Positions 25,122-33,967 of a DNA stretch of 53,855 nucleotides are shown one piece after another. The stretch is from JAYPHU01 sp038127535 (GTDB taxonomy: Bacteria > Pseudomonadota > Alphaproteobacteria > Rhodospirillales > UBA2165): NCBI GenBank assembly GCA_038127535.1, contig JAYPHU010000026.1, positions 1-53,855 on the forward strand, written 5' to 3'. Under the pieces are notes generated by a model, which was not told the DNA's origin, ran no database searches, and worked only from the letters and a program-made list of their open reading frames with translations. A program made the position numbers and the translations under genes. Numbering within the stretch: position 1 is the stretch's first letter; each line of letters opens with the position of its first letter.

Positions 25122-26111
25122 TCACACGATCACTTCGGTTTCGATGCCTACCGGGAAAATTTCCTCCGGCTTGAATTGGCGGTGGGCGATCCCCTGCTGA
25201 TAGGTATAGAGCGCCATCTGCTCCCAGGTTTTGCGGTTGGCCTCAATGCCATAGGGGAACGTATCCGGGCCGAAGACGTCCGCCATCTTGCGGGCATAGG
25301 TCGGCAGCCAGGCGAGCGGATATCGGGACACCGCCGGATCAAAAATCCGTTCCAGACTGCGGCGCTTGGATTCCTGGAAGGCGTTGAATAAGTTGCGCGG
25401 CACCCAGGGATTCTCATCCACGATGTGCTTTTGAATGGCGATGATGTGCATGATCGGCCAGACGACGGTGTCGCCGTAATACTTCTCTTCCATGTCCAGG
25501 TAATCAGGGAACAGCCGGACCACATCCGGATGGCCTTCGATGAAGCAGTTGGGCGGCCGGGCGATCAGTGCGCAGTCCAGCTCACCGGACGCCACCATTT
25601 CACTCAAGGATTTATCAGGGATGCGGGTGAGCTGAACGCCCTCCGGAAGATTGATTTCCACCTTCTCCTTACGGCCGGGCGAATTGGCGCCGGCCTGCAC
25701 CCACTGGACGTCCTGAAGCTTCACGCCCATATCGTTGTGCATCCAACCCCGCATGTAGACGGCCGCTGAGTGCGCCCATTCGGGGGAACCGACGGTTTTG
25801 CCTTTCAGGTCCGCAATCGTCTGGATGCCGCTGTTTTTGTTCACATAGAAGGAGCTGAACCGGAACAAGCGGGAACAGATAATCGGCAGCCCCAGCACGT
25901 CCGTATCGTCGCGTGTCACTTGGGCGGTGAACTTGGCGAACGACAGTTCCGACAGGTCGAATTCCCGGTTCGCAGTAAATCGGGCAAAACATTCGTGATG
26001 GCCCAGGTTGAACCAGTTCAGATCAATCCCTTCCGGCTTGACCGTGCCCAGACGGATATCTCGGAAATGATCGTAGTCGGTGGTCGCGATGGACAAATTA
26101 AGTACGGACAT
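25122..26111 (-). CDS. 4,5-dihydroxyphthalate decarboxylase (Pht5)-like protein
   Basis: A 329-residue protein of periplasmic-binding-protein type II fold but without a signal peptide. It begins LNLSIATTDYDHFRDIRLG with GTVKPEGIDLNW and FDLSELSFAKF, the signature start of 4,5-dihydroxyphthalate decarboxylase homologues. KGKTVGSPEWAHSAAVYMRG and HPDVVRLFPDYLDMEEKYY follow. True Pht5 removes a carboxyl from 4,5-dihydroxyphthalate to give protocatechuate, but many relatives have unknown substrates. Ribosome binding site AGGGGGACGGC. It is first in the operon with two class II aldolase genes and aroE, divergent from an LLM monooxygenase. Confidence 0.78.
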   Translation of the reverse strand: MSVLNLSIATTDYDHFRDIRLGTVKPEGIDLNWFNLGHHECFARFTANREFDLSELSFAKFTAQVTRDDTDVLGLPIICSRLFRFSSFYVNKNSGIQTIADLKGKTVGSPEWAHSAAVYMRGWMHNDMGVKLQDVQWVQAGANSPGRKEKVEINLPEGVQLTRIPDKSLSEMVASGELDCALIARPPNCFIEGHPDVVRLFPDYLDMEEKYYGDTVVWPIMHIIAIQKHIVDENPWVPRNLFNAFQESKRRSLERIFDPAVSRYPLAWLPTYARKMADVFGPDTFPYGIEANRKTWEQMALYTYQQGIAHRQFKPEEIFPVGIETEVIV

Positions 26112-26251
26112 GCCGTCCCCCTGTTCGGAATATTGATTATTGGCTGGATGATAACGAAAAATTCAGCCGAGTCATCACGATAGAACGCATCCGCTGATTG
26201 CCTCTCGCCGCTCATCAATTAAGATATCGGAACGAGTGAAAAGGACAGAGA

Positions 26252-27577
26252 ATGAGTTCAGACCGCAAGCTTCGCCTCGGCGCCTTCATGCGTCCGGCCA
26301 CCATCCACACCGGCGCTTGGCGATACCCGGGCGCCTGTTCCGACGCCAACTTCAATTTCCAGCACATCAAGCACTTCGCTCAACGTCTGGAGGAAGGGAA
26401 GTTTGATGCATTCTTCATGGCCGACCATTTGGCCGTCCTCAACATGCCCATGGACGCCTTGAAGCGGAGCGCCACCGTTACGTCATTCGAACCGATGACC
26501 CTGCTGCCAGCGCTCGCCATGGTGACCGAACATCTGGGCCTGGTGGCCACAGGCTCTACCACCTACGAGCAGCCCTATCACGTCGCCCGGCGGTTTTCGT
26601 CCCTGGATCACATCTCCGGCGGCCGGGCCGGCTGGAACATTGTCACCACGTCCAACCCCGATGCCTCCAAAAACTTCGGGCTGGAAGATCATCTGGAACA
26701 TAGCGAGCGCTACCGCCGCGCCCGCGAATTCTACGAGGTAGTCACCGGCCTGTGGGACAGTTGGGAGGAAGACGCATTTATTCGGGACGTGGACGAGGGC
26801 ATTTTCTTTGACCCGGACAAGATGCACGTGCTGGATCACCATGGGGAGTTTCTGAAATGCCGGGGCCCGCTGAATATCGCCCGGCCGGTGCAGGGCTGGC
26901 CGGTGATCGTGCAGGCCGGCTCCTCGGACTCAGGCCGGCAATTGGCGGCGGAAACCGCGGAGGCGGTCTTTACGTCCCATCGCTCGCTCAAATTAGGCCA
27001 GGAGTTTTACTCGGACGTCAAAAACCGTATGCAGGCCGCCGGCCGTGATCCGGAAAACATGCGCATCCTACCGGCCTGCATGGTGATCGTCGGCAACACC
27101 CTGGAGGAGGCGAAGGAAAAGCGGGCGACTCTCGACAGCAAGGTGCATCTGGACAGCGCCATTGCGTCCCTCTCCATCGCCATCGGTTCCGACGCGTCGA
27201 AATTCGATATCGACGGACCCCTGCCCGAGCTGCCGGAGAGCAATCAGTCCAAGAGCGGCCGGGACCGGGTGATCCAAATGGCGGAGGCCGAGGGCCTAAC
27301 GGTCCGGCAATTGGCGCAACGGCTTGGCGGCTATTCGGGGCTTTGCATCATGGGCACGCCGGAAATGATCGCCGACGAGATGGAAGAATGGCTAGAGACA
27401 CGGGGCAGCGACGGCTTCACCATCATGTTCCCCTATCTGCCTGGCGGCCTGGATGATTTCATCGACCGGGTGATCCCTGAAGTGCAGCGCCGAGATCTCT
27501 TCCGCAAGGAATATGAGGGTAAGACGCTGCGAGAGAATATGGGCCTGCCCCGGCCCAAGAACCGCTACGCGGATTAA
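26252..27577 (+). CDS. LLM-class flavin-dependent monooxygenase (NtaA/SnaA/DszA group)
   Basis: A 441-residue TIM-barrel FMN-dependent monooxygenase. It shows the family marks LRLGAFMRPATIHTGAWRYP, FDAFFMADHLA, EPMTLLPALA, TTYEQPYHVARRFSSLDHIS, GRAGWNIVTTSNPDASKNFG, VQAGSSDSGRQLAAETAEAVF and GTPEMIADEMEEW. These enzymes use FMNH2 from a separate reductase to attack N-, S- or carbon sites of organic compounds (nitrilotriacetate, dibenzothiophene sulfone, pristinamycin). No reductase gene lies beside it. AAAAGGA precedes the ATG. It is divergent from the Pht5-like operon (140-bp gap), so the two may be co-regulated. Confidence 0.9.
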   Translation: MSSDRKLRLGAFMRPATIHTGAWRYPGACSDANFNFQHIKHFAQRLEEGKFDAFFMADHLAVLNMPMDALKRSATVTSFEPMTLLPALAMVTEHLGLVATGSTTYEQPYHVARRFSSLDHISGGRAGWNIVTTSNPDASKNFGLEDHLEHSERYRRAREFYEVVTGLWDSWEEDAFIRDVDEGIFFDPDKMHVLDHHGEFLKCRGPLNIARPVQGWPVIVQAGSSDSGRQLAAETAEAVFTSHRSLKLGQEFYSDVKNRMQAAGRDPENMRILPACMVIVGNTLEEAKEKRATLDSKVHLDSAIASLSIAIGSDASKFDIDGPLPELPESNQSKSGRDRVIQMAEAEGLTVRQLAQRLGGYSGLCIMGTPEMIADEMEEWLETRGSDGFTIMFPYLPGGLDDFIDRVIPEVQRRDLFRKEYEGKTLRENMGLPRPKNRYAD

Positions 27578-27582
27578 TCCTC

Positions 27583-30500
27583 TTACACGTCGCCGCCGGC
27601 CTCCCAATCAAGCGCCGCGCGAAGCAGCATGTAGACCTTGCCCGCATCGGAGGTCATGAAGCCCGCACTCAGCACGCCTTCCTGGTGGGTCTTCTTGGCG
27701 TCCGCAATCAGCCCATCGAATTGACCCAAGTAGCGGGTGACATAATCCCGGAACTCGGAATCTTCGCGATATAGCTTGGTGATCCGGCCCAATTTGGATT
27801 TGGACCGCATGCCGAGAATTTTGCGCAGGAACACCCTCTTGTCGCCGTGGCTGAATTTCTGCCAGTCGTCCTCGCTGACGCGGGTTTCGAGAACCCTGTT
27901 CAGATCAATCGCCACCGATTCCAACGCTTCGGTGATCAAAGACATCCGTTTGAGGAATTCGCCGGTGCCGGCGACTTTGGTCTGCTCGGTTAGCGCTTCC
28001 GAAACCTCCCGCGCCCGGTTAGAGACATTGTTCAACGCCTCGGTCTGCTTGAGGACTGCTCGGGACGCTTCCTGCGCCTCGGTACTCATTTGTTGCGCTG
28101 CCTGGGTGGCCTTAGCGGCCCCTTTGTCCATGGCCTCACCCCAGACTTCCATGCTGCGGGCCGCCCGTTCCGCCGCCTGATAGGCTTGGCGGGACCTATC
28201 CTCGACACTGGCACCGACCGACTCAATTCCACCGAGAGCTTCATCAAAGGAGTCGGAAATTTCGTCCAATTGCTTACGAAGCTCTCCGCCAGCCGAGCCC
28301 ATTTTGAGGGTCAGATGATCAGATGCGACACTCACATCCTGGGAGTGTTTGCGTAACTGATCGCTGATTTCCTCTAACTTGATCATGTTCTGCTTGGCCG
28401 CCCGCGACATATTGTGGGACGCATTGCGGAAGTTCTTGTCCGCCTGAGCCGCTGTTTCCGCAGCTGCTCGGGAGGCGTCGGTCAGTTGGTCGGTGCTTGT
28501 AACCGCCACGTCCGAGGCCGTCGACAGTTTTGCAATCGCCCGGTCAGAAGACGCCGCCAAATCATCCAGACGTTGACGCACCACCCGGCTACTTTCATCC
28601 AGCACCGACACATTGCGGGCGGTCAGCTTGGCGATTTCCTCGGATTGAGAATTCAGAACCTCGCCCAGGTCTGCCGCTTTCTCGACCGCCTGATCGGAAA
28701 CCGTGTTCATGGTATCCGCATGACGCTGCAGACCGGACGTCACGGCGGAGAGCAGCTTGGCCGCCCGGTCCACCGCCAACGCCACCTCGCGGGAGCGTTC
28801 CTGCAAGGCCAGACCAACCTCGTCCACCTTGGCCGTAGCATCGGCTGATGCACCTGTCATTTCCTTCGAACGTTCCTGCAGCGCATCGGCGAAAGCCTGG
28901 ACATGAGCGGTAGACTCGGCAGCCGCCTGCGCAAACTCCTCTGCTCGCTGGCGGAAATTGGCGCCCATTAGATGCATCCGCTCTTCCGTATTGTTCGAGG
29001 TCTCGTTGATTTTGGCAAAACTGGAACCGAGCTCGCTGGCAATCCTACTGAGGCGCGCCGCCGCTTGGTCGGCTGACGTCGCCGCCTCTCTGGACTGTTC
29101 CAGAAGCGCGTCGCCCACGCTCTCCACATCGGAAACCGCATTGTCGGAGGCCGAGGCCAACTCCTGCGAACGTTCATGCAATGCGGTCGCGGCATCGCCC
29201 ACTTGGGTTATCAAGTCGGTCGATAATGTGCGCATCTTGTCGGCCCGGTCCTCGAGGGTCTCCCAAGTCTCGTCCATGCGGGTGACCGCATTGTCGGTAA
29301 TACTGGTCAGCTCCTGTGACCGCTGCGCCAGTTTCTCACTGACGTTATCGATCTGATCGGCGGCATTATCTGTCGTCCGATTGAGATCACGGGACTGCTG
29401 CTTCAGGGCGTCGTTCACGATAGCCAACAGTTTGGCAGCCCGATCGGAGGCCAGCGCCACCTCCTGAGATTGATATTCCATGGCCTCACTGGCGGTGGAC
29501 ACCTCTGTGGCAGCCTGCTCCGCGGTTCGCAGGATTTCGGTGGACTTGCCGCTCATAATATCGGCCACGGCGTTGACCTTTGTGGCGGCGTCATCAGACG
29601 CGGCATTTAGCTCTTCCGCCCGGCGCTTCAGAACCACACCGACCGCCCGCAAACGTTCGATCGACTTGGTCGAGGACTCCCCAATCACCTTGGTTTCTTC
29701 CTCCAGCAATGCGCCGACCTTGCCGACGCTTTCGATGGTGTCATTGGCGGCCTGGCTGATCTGTCTGGATTGAGCAGCCAGTTGTTCCGACATGGATGAC
29801 ATATCGCCGTTGGCTGTCTTGGCGGTCGCGGCCAGATTGCGCACCTCATCCTCAACGGCCTCATTCAACCGTTGCAGATTTGCCGCCGCTTCGTCTGAGT
29901 CCCGCGCCACCCGGCTGAGCCGCTCGGAGAATTCATCACTGACGCCCGCAGCGGCCTTGGCCGCCTCGACCATTTCGGCGAGATCGCGACGGAGCGCGGC
30001 GGTCACCCGATCCACATTGCCGACACTGCCATCCGCGGCTTCCTTCAACTCCAGCTTGGCCTGATGCAACCGCTCACTGGATTCATCAATCAGTGCGTTG
30101 GCGCTCTTGGAGACTTCACCCAACTCCTCGGCTTTCTTGCGCAAGGCCTCGCTTGTGGTGCCGAGACGCAGCACCACCAGATCACTGAGCCGGGTGATGT
30201 GATCGGACTTGCCTTGCATGTTCTGACCGGCATCGTTCATGTCGGCGACCGCGCGCTCAGTATGCGCGGCTAAGGCGTCGGCCAAGGATCGCAGCTCCTC
30301 GGCCACCTCGCCAAGCTGACCAAGGGAGCCCTCGGTCGCTGTATCCATGATCTCGGTCGCATCGCGGAATTGGCCCGTGACCTGACCGGTCTTTGCCGAG
30401 GACTTTTCCGTCACCGTTTCCAGGGCGGCGGCCTGGGCGCGGAACGTTGACGTTACACCGTTCATCACCTGAGAGGCCTGTTCCCCGGCGGCTTGCAGAT

Positions 30501-31764
30501 CACCGGTGTTGGTCGCTAGTTCGACACCGGCTTCCCTGACCTTCCGCAGCACATCCTCGCTGGTTTTGGCCAGATTACGCGCTTCCTCGGCAACCTGTTT
30601 GACGATGTGGTTGGTCTGCGCCGATGATTTGAGCACTGCTTCCTCGATCACTTCCACCTGACGGTTGAGCATATCACTCATGGCTTCGGCCTGACGTTGC
30701 GCTTCGTCGGACCGGCGGGTCATATCCTGGGCAAAGTCGCGGAGGTTCTCGCTGGCGGATTCCACTCGGCGGGCGGCGGCTTCGGTCGCGCCCTTCAACG
30801 CATCGGTATGCAGGGTCAGATCGGCACCCATTTTCTCCGCTCGCACGGACGCCGCGCTGGACACTTCGGACAGTACTTCTGAGCGTTTGGCGAACAGTTC
30901 AGAAGTATCGTGAGCCTTGCGAGAGGCATCCTCGGCAACCCGCATCAGCTCCTCGCCGCTTTTCTGCAGTGCCGTGGTAATATCCTCGGTACGGGACGCC
31001 GCCTGCTGCGAAACGTTGATCAAGTCATGAGACTGATGGTGCAGAACATTGCCGGCTTCCCGCGCCCGGTTGATCGCCCGGTCCGAGGCAGAGACCAAAT
31101 CCTCCGCTCGCTGGCGCAGCTTTTCGCCTGCGCTCTCGGCCTTAAGGGTCGCTTGTTCCGACGCCGCCGATAGCGCAACGGTTTGCTGCCGGATCATCGC
31201 GGTCGCTTCCGCTGCTCGGCTGGCGGCCTCTTCCGAGCTGCTGGTCAGGGCCTTGGCCTGGGCTCTCAAGGTATTGGTGATTTGGTTGACGCGTGTCTCG
31301 GCGGTTTCCGTTGGGAACGTTAGTTGTTCCAGATGCCAGCGCAGATTGGCGGCTTCACGTTCATAAATCCGAGCGCGTTCAAAATAGGCAACCACAATCC
31401 ACAGAAGGGCAATCGGCGTCAGAATGCCGGCGGCCATCCCACCCACCTCGTGCGGCAGCAGGGCGTTGAAGTCCACCACGTTCAAACTTTCGGTCACATA
31501 AAAACCGGACAGGGCAACCCACATCACTGTCAGGAGAAGTGCGGATACCGTCAGAAGTCTGCAGCGCGCATAAAACGGGGGTTTCCAATCGGGAGCTTTG
31601 GGCGGAATGTAGGTTTCGGGCTCGACGGAGGATCCCGGCGGGACAATCGGTTCCGGTTCGGCTTGAAACTCTTCCGGCGTCGGCTCCTGCGACGACAGTG
31701 AGTCGTGAACCATCTCGATAGACGGATTACCAGACTCCGGATTGCCGGATGAATTAATCGCCAT
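27583..31764 (-). CDS. Very long two-TM coiled-coil protein with 25-residue repeats
   Basis: A 1393-residue protein. After a Pro/Ser-rich acidic start there are two membrane segments (about 70-92 and 109-129), leaving both ends in the cytoplasm. From about 170 to 1245 it consists of tandem 25-residue units with rough consensus ERSxELxxASDxAxxxVxx followed by VGxAL. Nine units in a row keep exact register, and only one unit of 21 was found. The last roughly 140 residues are a separate globular domain (FLKRMSLITEALESVAIDLN, WQKFSHGDKRVFLRKIL). The start at 31764 has GGGAGG five bases upstream; the frame also opens 22 codons earlier. Two TMs plus a long coiled coil recall the alphaproteobacterial pole-marker TipN, but no homology is claimed. 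It is convergent with the LLM gene. Confidence 0.85.
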   Translation of the reverse strand: MAINSSGNPESGNPSIEMVHDSLSSQEPTPEEFQAEPEPIVPPGSSVEPETYIPPKAPDWKPPFYARCRLLTVSALLLTVMWVALSGFYVTESLNVVDFNALLPHEVGGMAAGILTPIALLWIVVAYFERARIYEREAANLRWHLEQLTFPTETAETRVNQITNTLRAQAKALTSSSEEAASRAAEATAMIRQQTVALSAASEQATLKAESAGEKLRQRAEDLVSASDRAINRAREAGNVLHHQSHDLINVSQQAASRTEDITTALQKSGEELMRVAEDASRKAHDTSELFAKRSEVLSEVSSAASVRAEKMGADLTLHTDALKGATEAAARRVESASENLRDFAQDMTRRSDEAQRQAEAMSDMLNRQVEVIEEAVLKSSAQTNHIVKQVAEEARNLAKTSEDVLRKVREAGVELATNTGDLQAAGEQASQVMNGVTSTFRAQAAALETVTEKSSAKTGQVTGQFRDATEIMDTATEGSLGQLGEVAEELRSLADALAAHTERAVADMNDAGQNMQGKSDHITRLSDLVVLRLGTTSEALRKKAEELGEVSKSANALIDESSERLHQAKLELKEAADGSVGNVDRVTAALRRDLAEMVEAAKAAAGVSDEFSERLSRVARDSDEAAANLQRLNEAVEDEVRNLAATAKTANGDMSSMSEQLAAQSRQISQAANDTIESVGKVGALLEEETKVIGESSTKSIERLRAVGVVLKRRAEELNAASDDAATKVNAVADIMSGKSTEILRTAEQAATEVSTASEAMEYQSQEVALASDRAAKLLAIVNDALKQQSRDLNRTTDNAADQIDNVSEKLAQRSQELTSITDNAVTRMDETWETLEDRADKMRTLSTDLITQVGDAATALHERSQELASASDNAVSDVESVGDALLEQSREAATSADQAAARLSRIASELGSSFAKINETSNNTEERMHLMGANFRQRAEEFAQAAAESTAHVQAFADALQERSKEMTGASADATAKVDEVGLALQERSREVALAVDRAAKLLSAVTSGLQRHADTMNTVSDQAVEKAADLGEVLNSQSEEIAKLTARNVSVLDESSRVVRQRLDDLAASSDRAIAKLSTASDVAVTSTDQLTDASRAAAETAAQADKNFRNASHNMSRAAKQNMIKLEEISDQLRKHSQDVSVASDHLTLKMGSAGGELRKQLDEISDSFDEALGGIESVGASVEDRSRQAYQAAERAARSMEVWGEAMDKGAAKATQAAQQMSTEAQEASRAVLKQTEALNNVSNRAREVSEALTEQTKVAGTGEFLKRMSLITEALESVAIDLNRVLETRVSEDDWQKFSHGDKRVFLRKILGMRSKSKLGRITKLYREDSEFRDYVTRYLGQFDGLIADAKKTHQEGVLSAGFMTSDAGKVYMLLRAALDWEAGGDV

Positions 31765-31892
31765 TCTATCCTCCCGAATGATCTCTGGCGTGGTCCCGGC
31801 GCTCCCATCCGGGGAGGCGAAATGTACCATACTCGGAAGTTACAGAACAATCGCACCCCAGGGGCCAAAGCCACAGCATTCTGGGTAAAACC

Positions 31893-31901
31893 TGTGGATA
31901 A
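31893..31901. other. DnaA-box match
   Basis: TGTGGATAA is the exact complement of the DnaA consensus TTATCCACA. It is a single copy in the roughly 290-bp divergent gap between the coiled-coil gene and DUF1244. No cluster of boxes, DUE or dnaA/dnaN/parA gene is present, so it is probably either chance or a regulatory DnaA site. Nothing else was recognised in this gap. Confidence 0.25.
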
Positions 31902-32050
31902 CTTGTTGGCGATGTTGGGACGACGCCGGGATAAAAACGAACTGCGCGGATGTGCCAATCAGCCTCGTCGAACACGGTTCGGGGAATTGCAGTGTTGCCG
32001 CCAGAGGGCTACATATGGCGCCAGGCTATTTGCAAAGGAGAATACCCCTC

Positions 32051-32365
32051 ATGGACGATCAAACCCGTATCGAAATCGAAGCCGCCGCCTTTCGTGGCCT
32101 CGTACAACATCTGCAGAATCGAACCGATGTGCAGAATATTGACGTGATGAACCTCGCCGGCTTTTGCCGCAACTGCTTGGCCAAATGGTACATGGCCGCC
32201 GCCGGAGAACGGGACGTGGAGATGGACTATGACCAGGCTCGCGAAGTGATTTACGGTATGCCTTTCAACGAATGGAAGGAAAATCATCAGGCCGCAGCGT
32301 CGGATGAGCAAAAGGCGAAGTTCGAGGAAACGAAACCGCTGCATGCGCAAATCAGCGGGCACTAA
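32051..32365 (+). CDS. DUF1244 domain-containing protein
   Basis: A 104-residue small soluble protein with the DUF1244 core AAAFRGLVQHLQNRTDVQNI and the highly conserved FCRNCLAKWY segment, then MDYDQAREVIYGMPFNEWK. The family is widespread in alpha- and gammaproteobacteria and is of unknown function. The two cysteines (CRNC) could bind metal or form a disulfide; this is speculation. ATG at 32051 follows an AAAGGAG ribosome binding site; a longer open frame upstream is not coding-like. Its stop is 2 bp from that of the convergent MFS gene. Confidence 0.9.
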   Translation: MDDQTRIEIEAAAFRGLVQHLQNRTDVQNIDVMNLAGFCRNCLAKWYMAAAGERDVEMDYDQAREVIYGMPFNEWKENHQAAASDEQKAKFEETKPLHAQISGH

Positions 32366-32367
32366 GC

Positions 32368-33843
32368 CTAATCGGAGACCGGTGCGGTCCGATGCTTGGC
32401 TTTGCCGAAGTAATAAAGAATGACAAGCAGGGTCAGGAGTGCCGCGCCGAGATCGGCGCCGTGCACCCAGTTGATAGCATAGACGACCATCGACGGGTTC
32501 GACGCGCTGACATGGCCGGTGGCGGACAACTCCACCCCGGCCGATGTAATGCCGGCGGCATTGGCGAACAAGCCGGCCGCCGCCGCGCCAAAACCCAGCC
32601 CTAAGTTCCTCATGGTTTGAACCGAGGAACCGGCAAGGGCCTCCCCGCCCTTAGGCGCCGCCAAAATCGCCAGCGCGATCACGTGATTGTTGGTGAGCCC
32701 CATACCGAGTCCGATCAGAGCCAGACCAATCCCAACAAATACTACGTGTCCTGTGGTCGCTTGAGTGAGCAGCACCGCCGCGCCGGCGACCAACAGCCCG
32801 CCGCCGCCGATGATCGATCCCCAGATCCAACGGCCTTTGAAACCGGCAACCACGATCGCACTCGTGGTCCAGCAAAATGACATGATGGCGTTGATATAGG
32901 CCGACACCAGGGGTGGCTGCTTGTGGATGATCTGCAGATAGAACGTGGTGTATAGAATGGCGATGGTGAACGACACGGTGATCAGCAGCATCACCCAATA
33001 GGCGGCGCCGATCTCGGAGGTAATGACCAGGGTCTTGGCGGGAAACATCGGCCGTTCCGACTGCGCGTCCCGGCGGAACCCCATGACCACCAGGAAGACA
33101 GCCGCAATGATCAGTGCGCCACGCAGCAAATTATCTTCCACCTGGGACGTGAAGCCGACGCACAACATGCCGCCGCCCATGGCGAACAGCCGGAACAGCG
33201 GGAATCGGGATTTGGTCTCCTCGGTTTCAGAACCCGGGATGCTACGCCACGCCAGAAAAGTGAATAAACCAGCCAAGGGCACCAGCACCCAGAAGGCGCC
33301 GCGCCAGAGTCCAAGCTCGGCGAAGATGCCGCCGAAGCCGGGCCCGATCACGGTGGCGATGCCCCAAGTTGAGGAGATGATCGACAGAATACGGGGCCGC
33401 ATGGCCTGCGGATAAACATCGCCGACTAGGCCGTAGGATTGAGAGATGATCAGCCCCCCGCCGAGACCTTGCACGAAACGCCAGAATACCAGCATCAGCA
33501 TGTTGGGCGCCAGTGCCGCCGCCATATTGCCGATCAGAAAAACCAGCCCGGCCAGGACATAGCCATTTCGCCGCCCCAGCCTATCCCGGACCGGGGCCGC
33601 GCCGGCGGCTCCCATGATAGAGCCGACCATGAACAGCATCACGGACCAGGAATAAAATTCTGTGCCGCCGATATCGCCGACAACCGTCGGCATGATGGTG
33701 GAGATCACAAAGGTATCAATGGCGAACAGCCCGACCCCGAGATTGACGATGAGGCTGTAAACGCCCAGCTTGCCGGTGAAAATTTGCTTCCAGCCGGCTT
33801 GTTGACTTTCTGCGCCCGCTAAGCTGTCTGTGCCCTTTTCCAT
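32368..33843 (-). CDS. MFS transporter, probable DHA2-type drug/proton antiporter
   Basis: A 491-residue inner-membrane protein with about 14 hydrophobic segments. It shows the DHA2-like start (YSLIVNLGVGLFAIDTFVIS, TIMPTVVGDIGG), the cytoplasmic loop motif APVRDRLGRRNGYV, RFVQGLGGGLIISQSYGLVGD and GPGFGGIFAELGLWRGAFWV (motif C-like). It probably exports a toxic or amphipathic compound. An ATG at 33843 (MEKGTDSLAG) is preferred; an in-frame TTG 12 codons upstream is the alternative and neither has a good ribosome binding site. It is divergent from the gentisate dioxygenase gene, which hints at export of an aromatic compound. Confidence 0.87.
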   Translation of the reverse strand: MEKGTDSLAGAESQQAGWKQIFTGKLGVYSLIVNLGVGLFAIDTFVISTIMPTVVGDIGGTEFYSWSVMLFMVGSIMGAAGAAPVRDRLGRRNGYVLAGLVFLIGNMAAALAPNMLMLVFWRFVQGLGGGLIISQSYGLVGDVYPQAMRPRILSIISSTWGIATVIGPGFGGIFAELGLWRGAFWVLVPLAGLFTFLAWRSIPGSETEETKSRFPLFRLFAMGGGMLCVGFTSQVEDNLLRGALIIAAVFLVVMGFRRDAQSERPMFPAKTLVITSEIGAAYWVMLLITVSFTIAILYTTFYLQIIHKQPPLVSAYINAIMSFCWTTSAIVVAGFKGRWIWGSIIGGGGLLVAGAAVLLTQATTGHVVFVGIGLALIGLGMGLTNNHVIALAILAAPKGGEALAGSSVQTMRNLGLGFGAAAAGLFANAAGITSAGVELSATGHVSASNPSMVVYAINWVHGADLGAALLTLLVILYYFGKAKHRTAPVSD

Positions 33844-33967
33844 GGGCGCATACTGGCCATGCGCCCGGGCGGCTTGCAACCGCTTTAGGCCAGCCGTTAA
33901 ATTGGTGGAGTGAAATGACGAAAAAAGGCGGTTAAACTAAACCGCAGGTGATTTGGAGGAAGCTGAA

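Noticed and set aside
27583..31764. 75-bp periodicity considered as a DNA repeat or CRISPR-like array
   Set aside because: The period is at protein level; units differ at many bases, and there are no identical repeats with unique spacers.
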